A stretch of 64,000 bases of DNA, taken from positions 1-64,000 of the forward strand of contig CANTFG010000255.1 of NCBI GenBank assembly GCA_947652605.1, written 5' to 3'. The notes beneath the pieces are model-generated. The model did no database searches. It was not told where the DNA came from and saw only the letters and a list, made by a program, of their open reading frames with translations. Source of the stretch: Elmis aenea (taxonomy: Eukaryota > Arthropoda > Insecta > Coleoptera > Elmidae). Position 1 is the stretch's first letter. Each line of letters begins with the position of its first letter. The translations under genes and the position numbers were made by a program. Shown here one piece after another: positions 25,100 to 39,030 of the stretch.

Positions 25100-28000
25100 A
25101 TGGATAAACTCTTTCTGTGATATACAAGTCAATAATTAAAATTGTTTATAAATAGTCGCTCAAGGAACACATGTATTATCTACAGCACGGTCGTTTTATG
25201 AAATTATTAAAAATTAAAACCATCTTATTGAAAGACATATGCAAAACAATTTTTTTCATGTAAAGATGCGATGGATAAACTCTTTCTGTGATATACAATT
25301 CAATAATTAAAATTGTTTATAAATAGTCGCTCAAGGAACACATGTATTATCTACAGCACGGTCGTTTTATGAAAGTATTAAAAATTAAAACCAGCTTATT
25401 GAAAGACATATGCAAAACAATTTTTTTCATGTAAAGATGCGATGGATAAACTCTTTCTGTGATATACAATTCAATAATTAAAATTGTTTATAAATAGTCG
25501 CTCAAGGAACACATGTATTATCTACAGCATGGTCGTTTTATGAAAGTATTAAAAATTAAAACCATTTTATTGAAAGACATATGCAAAACAATTTTTTTCA
25601 TGTAAAGATGCGATGGATAAACTCTTTCTGTGATATACAAGTCAATAATTAAAATTGTTTATAAATAGTCGCTCAAGGAACACATGTATTATCTACAGCA
25701 CGGTCGTTTTATGAAATTATTAAAAATTAAAACCAGCTTATTGAAAGACATATGCAAAACAATTTTTTTCATGTAAAGATGCGATGGATAAACTCTTTCT
25801 GTGATATACAAGTCAATAATTAAAATTGTTTATAAATAGTCGCTCAAGGAACACATGTATTATCCACAGCACGGTCGTTTTATGAAATTATTAAAAATTA
25901 AAACCAGCTTATTGAAAGACATATGCAAAACAATTTTTTTCATGTAAAGATGCGATGGATAAACTCTTTCTGTGATATACAAGTCAATAATTAAAATTGT
26001 TTATAAATAGTCGCTCAAGGAACACATGTATTATCCACAGCACGGTCGTTTTATGAAATTATTAAAAATTAAAACCAGCTTATTGAAAGACATATGCAAA
26101 ACAATTTTTTTCATGTAAAGATGCGATGGATAAACTCTTTCTGTGATATACAAGTCAATAATTAAAATTGTTTATAAATAGTCGCTCAAGGAACACATGT
26201 ATTATCCACAGCACGGTCGTTTTATGAAATTATTAAAAATTAAAACCAGCTTATTGAAAGACATATGCAAAACAATTTTTTTCATGTAAAGATGCGATGG
26301 ATAAACTCTTTCTGTGATATACAAGTCAATAATTAAAATTGTTTATAAATAGTCGCTCAAGGAACACATGTATTATCCACAGCACGGTCGTTTTATGAAA
26401 TTATTAAAAATTAAAACCAGCTTATTGAAAGACATATGCAAAACAATTTTTTTCATGTAAAGATGCGATGGATAAACTCTTTCTGTGATATACAAGTCAA
26501 TAATTAAAATTGTTTATAAATAGTCGCTCAAGGAACACATGTATTATCCACAGCACGGTCGTTTTATGAAATTATTAAAAATTAAAACCAGCTTATTGAA
26601 AGACATATGCAAAACAATTTTTTTCATGTAAAGATGCGATGGATAAACTCTTTCTGTGATATACAAGTCAATAATTAAAATTGTTTATAAATAGTCGCTC
26701 AAGGAACACATGTATTATCTACAGCACGGTCGTTTTATGAAAGTATTAAAAATTAAAACCATCTTATTGAAAGACATATGCAAAACAATTTTTTTCATGT
26801 AAAGATGCGATGGATAAACTCTTTCTGTGATATACAAGTCAATAATTAGAATTGTTTATAAATAGTCGCTCAAGGAACACATGTATTATCTACAGCAAGG
26901 TCACTTTATGAAATCATTAAAAATTAAAACCAGCTTATTGAAAGACATATGCAAAACAATTTTTTTCATGTAAAGATGCGATGGATAAACTCTTTCTGTG
27001 ATATACAAGTCAATAATTAAAATTGTTTATAAATAGTCGCTCAAGGAACACATGTATTATCTACAGCAAGGTCGTTTTATGAAATTATTAAAAATTAAAA
27101 CCAGCTTATTGAAAGACATATGCAAAACAATTTTTTTCATGTAAAGATGCGATGGATAAACTCTTTCTGTGATATACAAGTCAATAATTAAAATTGTTTA
27201 TAAATAGTCGCTCAAGGAACACATGTATTATCTACAGCACTGTCGTTTTATGAAATTATTAAAAATTAAAACCAGCTTATTGAAAGACATATGCAAAACA
27301 ATTTTTTTCATGTAAAGATGCGATGGATAAACTCTTTCTGTGATATACAAGTCAATAATTAAAATTGTTTATAAATAGTCGCTCAAGGAACACATGTATT
27401 ATCTACAGCAAGGTCGTTTTATGAAATTATTAAAAATTAAAACCAGCTTATTGAAAGACATATGCAAAACAATTTTTTTCATGTAAAGATGCGATGGATA
27501 AACTCTTTCTGTGATATACAATTCAATAATTAAAATTGTTTATAAATAGTCGCTCAAGGAACACATGTATTATCTACAGCACGGTCGTTTTATGAAAGTA
27601 TTAAAAATTAAAACCATTTTATTGAAAGACATATGCAAAACAATTTTTTTCATGTAAAGATGCGATGGATAAACTCTTTCTGTGATATACAAGTCAATAA
27701 TTAGAATTGTTTATAAATAGTCGCTCAAGGAACACATGTATTATCTACAGCAAGGTCGTTTTATGAAATCATTAAAAATTAAAACCAGCTTATTGAAAGA
27801 CATATGCAAAACAATTTTTTTCATGTAAAGATGCGATGGATAAACTCTTTCTGTGATATACAAGTCAATAATTAAAATTGTTTATAAATAGTCGCTCAAG
27901 GAACACATGTATTATCTATAGCATGGTCGTTTTATGAAATTATTAAAAATTAAAACCAGCTTATTGAAAGACATATGCAAAACAATTTTTTTCATGTAAA

Positions 28001-31000
28001 GATGCGATGGATAAACTCTTTCTGTGATATACAAGTCAATAATTAAAATTGTTTATAAATAGTCGCTCAAGGAACACATGTATTATCTACAGCACTGTCG
28101 TTTTATGAAATTATTAAAAATTAAAACCAGCTTATTGAAAGACATATGCAAAACAATTTTTTTCATGTAAAGATGCGATGGATAAACTCTTTCTGTGATA
28201 TACAAGTCAATAATTAAAATTGTTTATAAATAGTCGCTCAAGGAACACATGTATTATCTACAGCAAGGTCGTTTTATGAAATTATTAAAAATTAAAACCA
28301 GCTTATTGAAAGACATATGCAAAACAATTTTTTTCATGTAAAGATGCGATGGATAAACTCTTTCTGTGATATACAAGTCAATAATTAAAATTGTTTATAA
28401 ATAGTCGCTCAAGGAACACATGTATTATCCACAGCACGGTCGTTTTATGAAATTATTAAAAATTAAAACCAGCTTATTGAAAGACATATGCAAAACAATT
28501 TTTTTCATGTAAAGATGCGATGGATAAACTCTTTCTGTGATATACAAGTCAATAATTAAAATTGTTTATAAATAGTCGCTCAAGGAACAAATGTATTATC
28601 TACAGCACGGTCGTTTTATGAAATTATTAAAAATTAAAACCATCTTATTGAAAGACATATCCAAAACAATTTTTTTCATGTAAAGATGCGATGGGTAAAC
28701 TCTTTCTGTGATATACAAGTCAATAATTAAAATTGTTTATAAATAGTCGCTCAAGGAACACATGTATTATCTACAGCACGGTCGTTTTATGAAATTATTA
28801 AAAATTAAAACCAGCTTATTGAAAGACATATGCAAAACAATTTTTTTCATGTAAAGATGCGATGGATAAACTCTTTCTGTGATATACAAGTCAATAATTA
28901 AAATTGTTTATAAATAGTCGCTCAAGGAACACATGTATTATCTACAGCACGGTCGTTTTATAAAATCATTAAAAATTAAAACCAGCTTATTGAAAGACAT
29001 ATGCAAAACAATTTTTTTCATGTAAAGATGCGATGGATAAACTCTTTCTGTGATATACAAGTCAATAATTAGAATTGTTTATAAATAGTCGCTCAAGGAA
29101 CACATGTATTATCTACAGCAAGGTCGTTTTATGAAATCATTAAAAATTTAAACCAGCTTATTGAAAGACATATGCAAAACAATTTTTTTCATGTAAAGAT
29201 GCGATGGATAAACTCTTTCTGTGATATACAAGTCAATAATTAAAATTGTTTATAAATAGTCGCTCAAGGAACACATGTATTATCTACAGCAAGGTCGTTT
29301 TATGAAATTATTAAAAATTAAAACCAGCTTATTGAAAGACATATGCAAAACAATTTTTTTCATGTAAAGATGCGATGGATAAACTCTTTCTGTGATATAC
29401 AAGTCAATAATTAAAATTGTTTATAAATAGTCGCTCAAGGAACACATGTATTATCTATAGCACTGTCGTTTTATGAAATTATTAAAAATTAAAACCAGCT
29501 TATTGAAAGACATATGCAAAACCATTTTTTTCATGTAAAGATGCGATGGATAAACTCTTTCTGTGATATACAAGTCAATAATTAAAATTGTTTATAAATA
29601 GTCGCTCAAGGAACACATGTATTATCTACAGCAAGGTCGTTTTATGAAATTATTAAAAATTAAAACCAGCTTATTGAAAGACATATGCAAAACAATTTTT
29701 TTCATATAAAGATGCGATGGATAAACTCTTTCTGTGATATACAATTCAATAATTAAAATTGTTTATAAATAGTCGCTCAAGGAACACATGTATTATCTAC
29801 AGCACGGTCGTTTTATGAAAGTATTAAAAATTAAAACCATCTTATTGAAAGACATATGCAAAACAATTTTTTTCATGTAAAGATGCGATGGATAAACTCT
29901 TTCTGTGATATACAAGTCAATAATTAAAATTGTTTATAAATAGTCGCTCAAGGAACACATGTATTATCTACAGCAAGGTCGTTTTATGAAATTATTAAAA
30001 ATTAAAACCAGCTTATTGAAAGACATATGCAAAACAATTTTTTTCATATAAAGATGCGATGGATAAACTCTTTCTGTGATATACAATTCAATAATTAAAA
30101 TTGTTTATAAATAGTCGCTCAAGGAACACATGTATTATCTACAGCAAGGTCGTTTTATGAAATTATTAAAAATTAAAACCAGCTTATTGAAAGACATATG
30201 CAAAACAATTTTTTTCATGTAAAGATGCGATGGATAAACTCTTTCTGTGATATACAAGTCAATAATTAAAATTGTTTATAAATAGTCGCTCAAGGAACAC
30301 ATGTATTATCTACAGCAAGGTCGTTTTATGAAATTATTAAAAATTAAAACCAGCTTATTGAAAGACATATGCAAAACAATTTTTTTCATGTAAAGATGCG
30401 ATGGATAAACTCTTTCTGTGATATACAAGTCAATAATTAAAATTGTTTATAAATAGTCGCTCAAGGAACACATGTATTATCTATAGCACTGTCGTTTTAT
30501 GAAATTATTAAAAATTAAAACCAGCTTATTGAAAGACATATGCAAAACCATTTTTTTCATGTAAAGATGCGATGGATAAACTCTTTCTGTGATATACAAG
30601 TCAATAATTAAAATTGTTTATAAATAGTCGCTCAAGGAACACATGTATTATCTACAGCACGGTCGTTTTATGAAATTATTAAAAATTAAAACCATCTTAT
30701 TGAAAGACATATGCAAAACAATTTTTTTCATGTAAAGATGCGATGGATAAACTCTTTCTGTGATATACAATTCAATAATTAAAATTGTTTATAAATAGTC
30801 GCTCAAGGAACACATGTATTATCTACAGCACGGTCGTTTTATGAAAGTATTAAAAATTAAAACCAGCTTATTGAAAGACATATGCAAAACAATTTTTTTC
30901 ATGTAAAGATGCGATGGATAAACTCTTTCTGTGATATACAATTCAATAATTAAAATTGTTTATAAATAGTCGCTCAAGGAACACATGTATTATCTACAGC

Positions 31001-34000
31001 ACGGTCGTTTTATGAAAGTATTAAAAATTAAAACCATTTTATTGAAAGACATATGCAAAACAATTTTTTTCATGTAAAGATGCGATGGATAAACTCTTTC
31101 TGTGATATACAAGTCAATAATTAAAATTGTTTATAAATAGTCGCTCAAGGAACACATGTATTATCTACAGCACGGTCGTTTTATGAAATTATTAAAAATT
31201 AAAACCAGCTTATTGAAAGACATATGCAAAACCATTTTTTTCATGTAAAGATGCGATGGATAAACTCTTTCTGTGATATACAAGTCAATAATTAAAATTG
31301 TTTATAAATAGTCGCTCAAGGAACACATGTATTATCCACAGCACGGTCGTTTTATGAAATTATTAAAAATTAAAACCAGCTTATTGAAAGACATATGCAA
31401 AACAATTTTTTTCATGTAAAGATGCGATGGATAAACTCTTTCTGTGATATACAAGTCAATAATTAAAATTGTTTATAAATAGTCGCTCAAGGAACACATG
31501 TATTATCCACAGCACGGTCGTTTTATGAAATTATTAAAAATTAAAACCAGCTTATTGAAAGACATATGCAAAACAATTTTTTTCATGTAAAGATGCGATG
31601 GATAAACTCTTTCTGTGATATACAAGTCAATAATTAAAATTGTTTATAAATAGTCGCTCAAGGAACACATGTATTATCCACAGCACGGTCGTTTTATGAA
31701 ATTATTAAAAATTAAAACCAGCTTATTGAAAGACATATGCAAAACAATTTTTTTCATGTAAAGATGCGATGGATAAACTCTTTCTGTGATATACAAGTCA
31801 ATAATTAAAATTGTTTATAAATAGTCGCTCAAGGAACACATGTATTATCCACAGCACGGTCGTTTTATGAAATTATTAAAAATTAAAACCAGCTTATTGA
31901 AAGACATATGCAAAACAATTTTTTTCATGTAAAGATGCGATGGATAAACTCTTTCTGTGATATACAAGTCAATAATTAAAATTGTTTATAAATAGTCGCT
32001 CAAGGAACACATGTATTATCCACAGCACGGTCGTTTTATGAAATTATTAAAAATTAAAACCAGCTTATTGAAAGACATATGCAAAACAATTTTTTTCATG
32101 TAAAGATGCGATGGATAAACTCTTTCTGTGATATACAAGTCAATAATTAAAATTGTTTATAAATAGTCGCTCAAGGAACACATGTATTATCTACAGCACG
32201 GTCGTTTTATGAAAGTATTAAAAATTAAAACCATCTTATTGAAAGACATATGCAAAACAATTTTTTTCATGTAAAGATGCGATGGATAAACTCTTTCTGT
32301 GATATACAAGTCAATAATTAGAATTGTTTATAAATAGTCGCTCAAGGAACACATGTATTATCTACAGCAAGGTCACTTTATGAAATCATTAAAAATTAAA
32401 ACCAGCTTATTGAAAGACATATGCAAAACAATTTTTTTCATGTAAAGATGCGATGGATAAACTCTTTCTGTGATATACAAGTCAATAATTAAAATTGTTT
32501 ATAAATAGTCGCTCAAGGAACACATGTATTATCTACAGCAAGGTCGTTTTATGAAATTATTAAAAATTAAAACCAGCTTATTGAAAGACATATGCAAAAC
32601 AATTTTTTTCATGTAAAGATGCGATGGATAAACTCTTTCTGTGATATACAAGTCAATAATTAAAATTGTTTATAAATAGTCGCTCAAGGAACACATGTAT
32701 TATCTACAGCACTGTCGTTTTATGAAATTATTAAAAATTAAAACCAGCTTATTGAAAGACATATGCAAAACAATTTTTTTCATGTAAAGATGCGATGGAT
32801 AAACTCTTTCTGTGATATACAAGTCAATAATTAAAATTGTTTATAAATAGTCGCTCAAGGAACACATGTATTATCTACAGCAAGGTCGTTTTATGAAATT
32901 ATTAAAAATTAAAACCAGCTTATTGAAAGACATATGCAAAACAATTTTTTTCATGTAAAGATGCGATGGATAAACTCTTTCTGTGATATACAATTCAATA
33001 ATTAAAATTGTTTATAAATAGTCGCTCAAGGAACACATGTATTATCTACAGCACGGTCGTTTTATGAAAGTATTAAAAATTAAAACCATTTTATTGAAAG
33101 ACATATGCAAAACAATTTTTTTCATGTAAAGATGCGATGGATAAACTCTTTCTGTGATATACAAGTCAATAATTAGAATTGTTTATAAATAGTCGCTCAA
33201 GGAACACATGTATTATCTACAGCAAGGTCGTTTTATGAAATCATTAAAAATTAAAACCAGCTTATTGAAAGACATATGCAAAACAATTTTTTTCATGTAA
33301 AGATGCGATGGATAAACTCTTTCTGTGATATACAAGTCAATAATTAAAATTGTTTATAAATAGTCGCTCAAGGAACACATGTATTATCTATAGCATGGTC
33401 GTTTTATGAAATTATTAAAAATTAAAACCAGCTTATTGAAAGACATATGCAAAACAATTTTTTTCATGTAAAGATGCGATGGATAAACTCTTTCTGTGAT
33501 ATACAAGTCAATAATTAAAATTGTTTATAAATAGTCGCTCAAGGAACACATGTATTATCTACAGCACTGTCGTTTTATGAAATTATTAAAAATTAAAACC
33601 AGCTTATTGAAAGACATATGCAAAACCATTTTTTTCATGTAAAGATGCGATGGATAAACTCTTTCTGTGATATACAAGTCAATAATTAAAATTGTTTATA
33701 AATAGTCGCTCAAGGAACACATGTATTATCCACAGCAAGGTCGTTTTATGAAATTATTAAAAATTAAAACCAGCTTATTGAAAGACATATGCAAAACAAT
33801 TTTTTTCATGTAAAGATGCGATGGATAAACTCTTTCTGTGATATACAAGTCAATAATTAAAATTGTTTATAAATAGTCGCTCAAGGAACACATGTATTAT
33901 CCACAGCACGGTCGTTTTATGAAATTATTAAAAATTAAAACCAGCTTATTGAAAGACATATGCAAAACAATTTTTTTCATGTAAAGATGCGATGGATAAA

Positions 34001-34600
34001 CCCTTTCTGTGATATACAAGTCAATAATTAAAATTGTTTATAAATAGTCGCTCAAGGAACAAATGTATTATCTACAGCACGGTCGTTTTATGAAATTATT
34101 AAAAATTAAAACCATCTTATTGAAAGACATATCCAAAACAATTTTTTTCATGTAAAGATGCGATGGGTAAACTCTTTCTGTGATATACAAGTCAATAATT
34201 AAAATTGTTTATAAATAGTCGCTCAAGGAACACATGTATTATCTACAGCACGGTCGTTTTATGAAATTATTAAAAATTAAAACCAGCTTATTGAAAGACA
34301 TATGCAAAACAATTTTTTTCATGTAAAGATGCGATGGATAAACTCTTTCTGTGATATACAAGTCAATAATTAAAATTGTTTATAAATAGTCGCTCAAGGA
34401 ACACATGTATTATCTACAGCACGGTCGTTTTATAAAATCATTAAAAATTAAAACCAGCTTATTGAAAGACATATGCAAAACAATTTTTTTCATGTAAAGA
34501 TGCGATGGATAAACTCTTTCTGTGATATACAAGTCAATAATTAGAATTGTTTATAAATAGTCGCTCAAGGAACACATGTATTATCTACAGCAAGGTCGTT
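25100..34600. repeat. 32-monomer (5,472-bp) offset duplication in copy A
   Basis: About 4 kb of variant pattern is repeated at exactly 5,472 bp. The first CCACAGC of a run of five is at 25864 and 31336, GGTCAC at 26899 and 32371, GAAAGTA with CCATTTT at 27594 and 33066, TAGCATGG at 27919 and 33391, and GAACAAATG at about 28589 and 34061. The match fades left of about 25.1/30.6 kb and right of about 29.1/34.6 kb. Confidence 0.85.
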
Positions 34601-37320
34601 TTATGAAATCATTAAAAATTAAAACCAGCTTATTGAAAGACATATGCAAAACAATTTTTTTCATGTAAAGATGCGATGGATAAACTCTTTCTGTGATATA
34701 CAAGTCAATAATTAAAATTGTTTATAAATAGTCGCTCAAGGAACACATGTATTATCTACAGCAAGGTCGTTTTATGAAATTATTAAAAATTAAAACCAGC
34801 TTATTGAAAGACATATGCAAAACAATTTTTTTCATGTAAAGATGCGATGGATAAACTCTTTCTGTGATATACAAGTCAATAATTAAAATTGTTTATAAAT
34901 AGTCGCTCAAGGAACACATGTATTATCTACAGCAAGGTCGTTTTATGAAATTATTAAAAATTAAAACCAGCTTATTGAAAGACATATGCAAAACAATTTT
35001 TTTCATATAAAGATGCGATGGATAAACTCTTTCTGTGATATACAATTCAATAATTAAAATTGTTTATAAATAGTCGCTCAAGGAACACATGTATTATCTA
35101 CAGCACGGTCGTTTTATGAAAGTATTAAAAATTAAAACCATCTTATTGAAAGACATATGCAAAACAATTTTTTTCATGTAAAGATGCGATGGATAAACTC
35201 TTTCTGTGATATACAATTCAATAATTAAAATTGTTTATAAATAGTCGCTCAAGGAACACATGTATTATCTACAGCACGGTCGTTTTATGAAAGTATTAAA
35301 AATTAAAACCATTTTATTGAAAGACATATGCAAAACAATTTTTTTCATGTAAAGATGCGATGGATAAACTCTTTCTGTGATATACAAGTCAATAATTAAA
35401 ATTGTTTATAAATAGTCGCTCAAGGAACACATGTATTATCTACAGCACGGTCGTTTTATGAAATTATTAAAAATTAAAACCAGCTTATTGAAAGACATAT
35501 GCAAAACAATTTTTTTCATGTAAAGATGCGATGGATAAACTCTTTCTGTGATATACAAGTCAATAATTAAAATTGTTTATAAATAGTCGCTCAAGGAACA
35601 CATGTATTATCCACAGCACGGTCGTTTTATGAAATTATTAAAAATTAAAACCAGCTTATTGAAAGACATATGCAAAACAATTTTTTTCATGTAAAGATGC
35701 GATGGATAAACTCTTTCTGTGATATACAAGTCAATAATTAAAATTGTTTATAAATAGTCGCTCAAGGAACAAATGTATTATCTACAGCACGGTCGTTTTA
35801 TGAAATTATTAAAAATTAAAACCATCTTATTGAAAGACATATCCAAAACAATTTTTTTCATGTAAAGATGCGATGGGTAAACTCTTTCTGTGATATACAA
35901 GTCAATAATTAAAATTGTTTATAAATAGTCGCTCAAGGAACACATGTATTATCTACAGCACGGTCGTTTTATGAAATTATTAAAAATTAAAACCAGCTTA
36001 TTGAAAGACATATGCAAAACAATTTTTTTCATGTAAAGATGCGATGGATAAACTCTTTCTGTGATATACAAGTCAATAATTAAAATTGTTTATAAATAGT
36101 CGCTCAAGGAACACATGTATTATCTACAGCACGGTCGTTTTATAAAATCATTAAAAATTAAAACCAGCTTATTGAAAGACATATGCAAAACAATTTTTTT
36201 CATGTAAAGATGCGATGGATAAACTCTTTCTGTGATATACAAGTCAATAATTAGAATTGTTTATAAATAGTCGCTCAAGGAACACATGTATTATCTACAG
36301 CAAGGTCGTTTTATGAAATCATTAAAAATTAAAACCAGCTTATTGAAAGACATATGCAAAACAATTTTTTTCATGTAAAGATGCGATGGATAAACTCTTT
36401 CTGTGATATACAAGTCAATAATTAAAATTGTTTATAAATAGTCGCTCAAGGAACACATGTATTATCTACAGCAAGGTCGTTTTATGAAATTATTAAAAAT
36501 TAAAACCAGCTTATTGAAAGACATATGCAAAACAATTTTTTTCATGTAAAGATGCGATGGATAAACTCTTTCTGTGATATACAAGTCAATAATTAAAATT
36601 GTTTATAAATAGTCGCTCAAGGAACACATGTATTATCTACAGCAAGGTCGTTTTATGAAATTATTAAAAATTAAAACCAGCTTATTGAAAGACATATGCA
36701 AAACAATTTTTTTCATATAAAGATGCGATGGATAAACTCTTTCTGTGATATACAATTCAATAATTAAAATTGTTTATAAATAGTCGCTCAAGGAACACAT
36801 GTATTATCTACAGCACGGTCGTTTTATGAAAGTATTAAAAATTAAAACCATCTTATTGAAAGACATATGCAAAACAATTTTTTTCATGTAAAGATGCGAT
36901 GGATAAACTCTTTCTGTGATATACAATTCAATAATTAAAATTGTTTATAAATAGTCGCTCAAGGAACACATGTATTATCTACAGCACGGTCGTTTTATGA
37001 AAGTATTAAAAATTAAAACCATTTTATTGAAAGACATATGCAAAACAATTTTTTTCATGTAAAGATGCGATGGATAAACTCTTTCTGTGATATACAAGTC
37101 AATAATTAAAATTGTTTATAAATAGTCGCTCAAGGAACACATGTATTATCTACAGCACGGTCGTTTTATGAAATTATTAAAAATTAAAACCAGCTTATTG
37201 AAAGACATATGCAAAACAATTTTTTTCATGTAAAGATGCGATGGATAAACTCTTTCTGTGATATACAAGTCAATAATTAAAATTGTTTATAAATAGTCGC
37301 TCAAGGAACACATGTATTAT
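33900..37320. repeat. 10-monomer tandem duplication (1,710 bp), copy A only
   Basis: GAACAAATG at about 34061 and 35771, the GAAATCATT monomer near 34608 and 36318, and TTTCATATAAAG at 35004 and 36714 (CATA positions) repeat at exactly 1,710 bp, or 10 x 171. Copy B has one equivalent only (51333). One private change, AAACCCTTTC at about 33998, is in the first member and not the second. Confidence 0.85.
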
Positions 37321-39030
37321 CTACAGCAAGGTCGTTTTATGAAATTATTAAAAATTAAAACCAGCTTATTGAAAGACATATGCAAAACAATTTTTTTCAT
37401 GTAAAGATGCGATGGATAAACTCTTTCTGTGATATACAATTCAATAATTAAAATTGTTTATAAATAGTCGCTCAAGGAACACATGTATTATCTACAGCAC
37501 GGTCGTTTTATGAAAGTATTAAAAATTAAAACCATCTTATTGAAAGACATATGCAAAACAATTTTTTTCATGTAAAGATGCGATGGATAAACTCTTTCTG
37601 TGATATACAATTCAATAATTAAAATTTTTTATAAATAGTCGCTCAAGGAACACATGTATTATCTACAGCACGGTCGTTTTATGAAAGTATTAAAAATTAA
37701 AACCATTTTATTGAAAGACATATGCAAAACAATTTTTTTCATGTAAAGATGCGATGGATAAACTCTTTCTGTGATATACAAGTCAATAATTAAAATTGTT
37801 TATAAATAGTCGCTCAAGGAACACATGTATTATCTACAGCACGGTCGTTTTATGAAATTATTAAAAATTAAAACCAGCTTATTGAAAGACATATGCAAAA
37901 CAATTTTTTTCATGTAAAGATGCGATGGATAAACTCTTTCTGTGATATACAAGTCAATAATTAAAATTGTTCATAAATAGTCGCTCAAGGAACACATGTA
38001 TTATCCACAGCACGGTCGTTTTATGAAATTATTAAAAATTAAAACCAGCTTATTGAAAGACATATGCAAAACAATTTTTTTCATGTAAAGATGCGATGGA
38101 TAAACTCTTTCTGTGATATACAAGTCAATAATTAAAATTGTTTATAAATAGTCGCTCAAGGAACAAATGTATTATCTACAGCACGGTCGTTTTATGAAAT
38201 TATTAAAAATTAAAACCATCTTATTGAAAGACATATGCAAAACAATTTTTTTCATGTAAAGATGCGATGGGTAAACTCTTTCTGTGATATACAAGTCAAT
38301 AATTAGAATTGTTTATAAATAGTCGCTCAAGGAACACATGTATTATCTACAGCAAGGTCGTTTTATGAAATCATTAAAAATTTAAACCAGCTTATTGAAA
38401 GACATATGCAAAACAATTTTTTTCATGTAAAGATGCGATGGATAAACTCTTTCTGTGATATACAAGTCAATAATTAGAATTGTTTATAAATAGTCGCTCA
38501 AGGAACACATGTATTATCTACAGCAAGGTCGTTTTATGAAATCATTAAAAATTTAAACCAGCTTATTGAAAGACATATGCAAAACAATTTTTTTCATGTA
38601 AAGATGCGATGGATAAACTCTTTCTGTGATATACAAGTCAATAATTAAAATTGTTTATAAATAGTCGCTCAAGGAACACATGTATTATCTACAGCAAGGT
38701 CGTTTTATGAAATTATTAAAAATTAAAACCAGCTTATTGAAAGACATATGCAAAACAATTTTTTTCATGTAAAGATGCGATGGATAAACTCTTTCTGTGA
38801 TATACAAGTCAATAATTAAAATTGTTTATAAATAGTCGCTCAAGGAACAAATGTATTATCTACAGCACGGTCGTTTTATGAAATTATTAAAAATTAAAAC
38901 CATCTTATTGAAAGACATATCCAAAACAATTTTTTTCATGTAAAGATGCGATGGGTAAACTCTTTCTGTGATATACAAGTCAATAATTAAAATTGTTTAT
39001 AAATAGTCGCTCAAGGAACACATGTATTAT

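Larger units (their letters stand above)
21760..39030. repeat. Large tandem duplication, copy A (about 17.27 kb, 101 monomers)
   Basis: Rare variants in this block recur in 39.03-54.76 kb. CAATAACTAAA at 22051 matches 39322, TTACGAAATT 22460 matches 39731, TGTGATACAC 24261 matches 41533, GGTCAC 26899 matches 44171 and 32371 matches 49643, TAGCATGG 33391 matches 50663, and CAAATG at about 34061 matches 51333. The offset is 17,271-17,272. Further right it changes to 15,562 (GTTCAT 37969 and 53531) because this copy holds a 10-monomer duplication that the other lacks. Confidence 0.85.
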
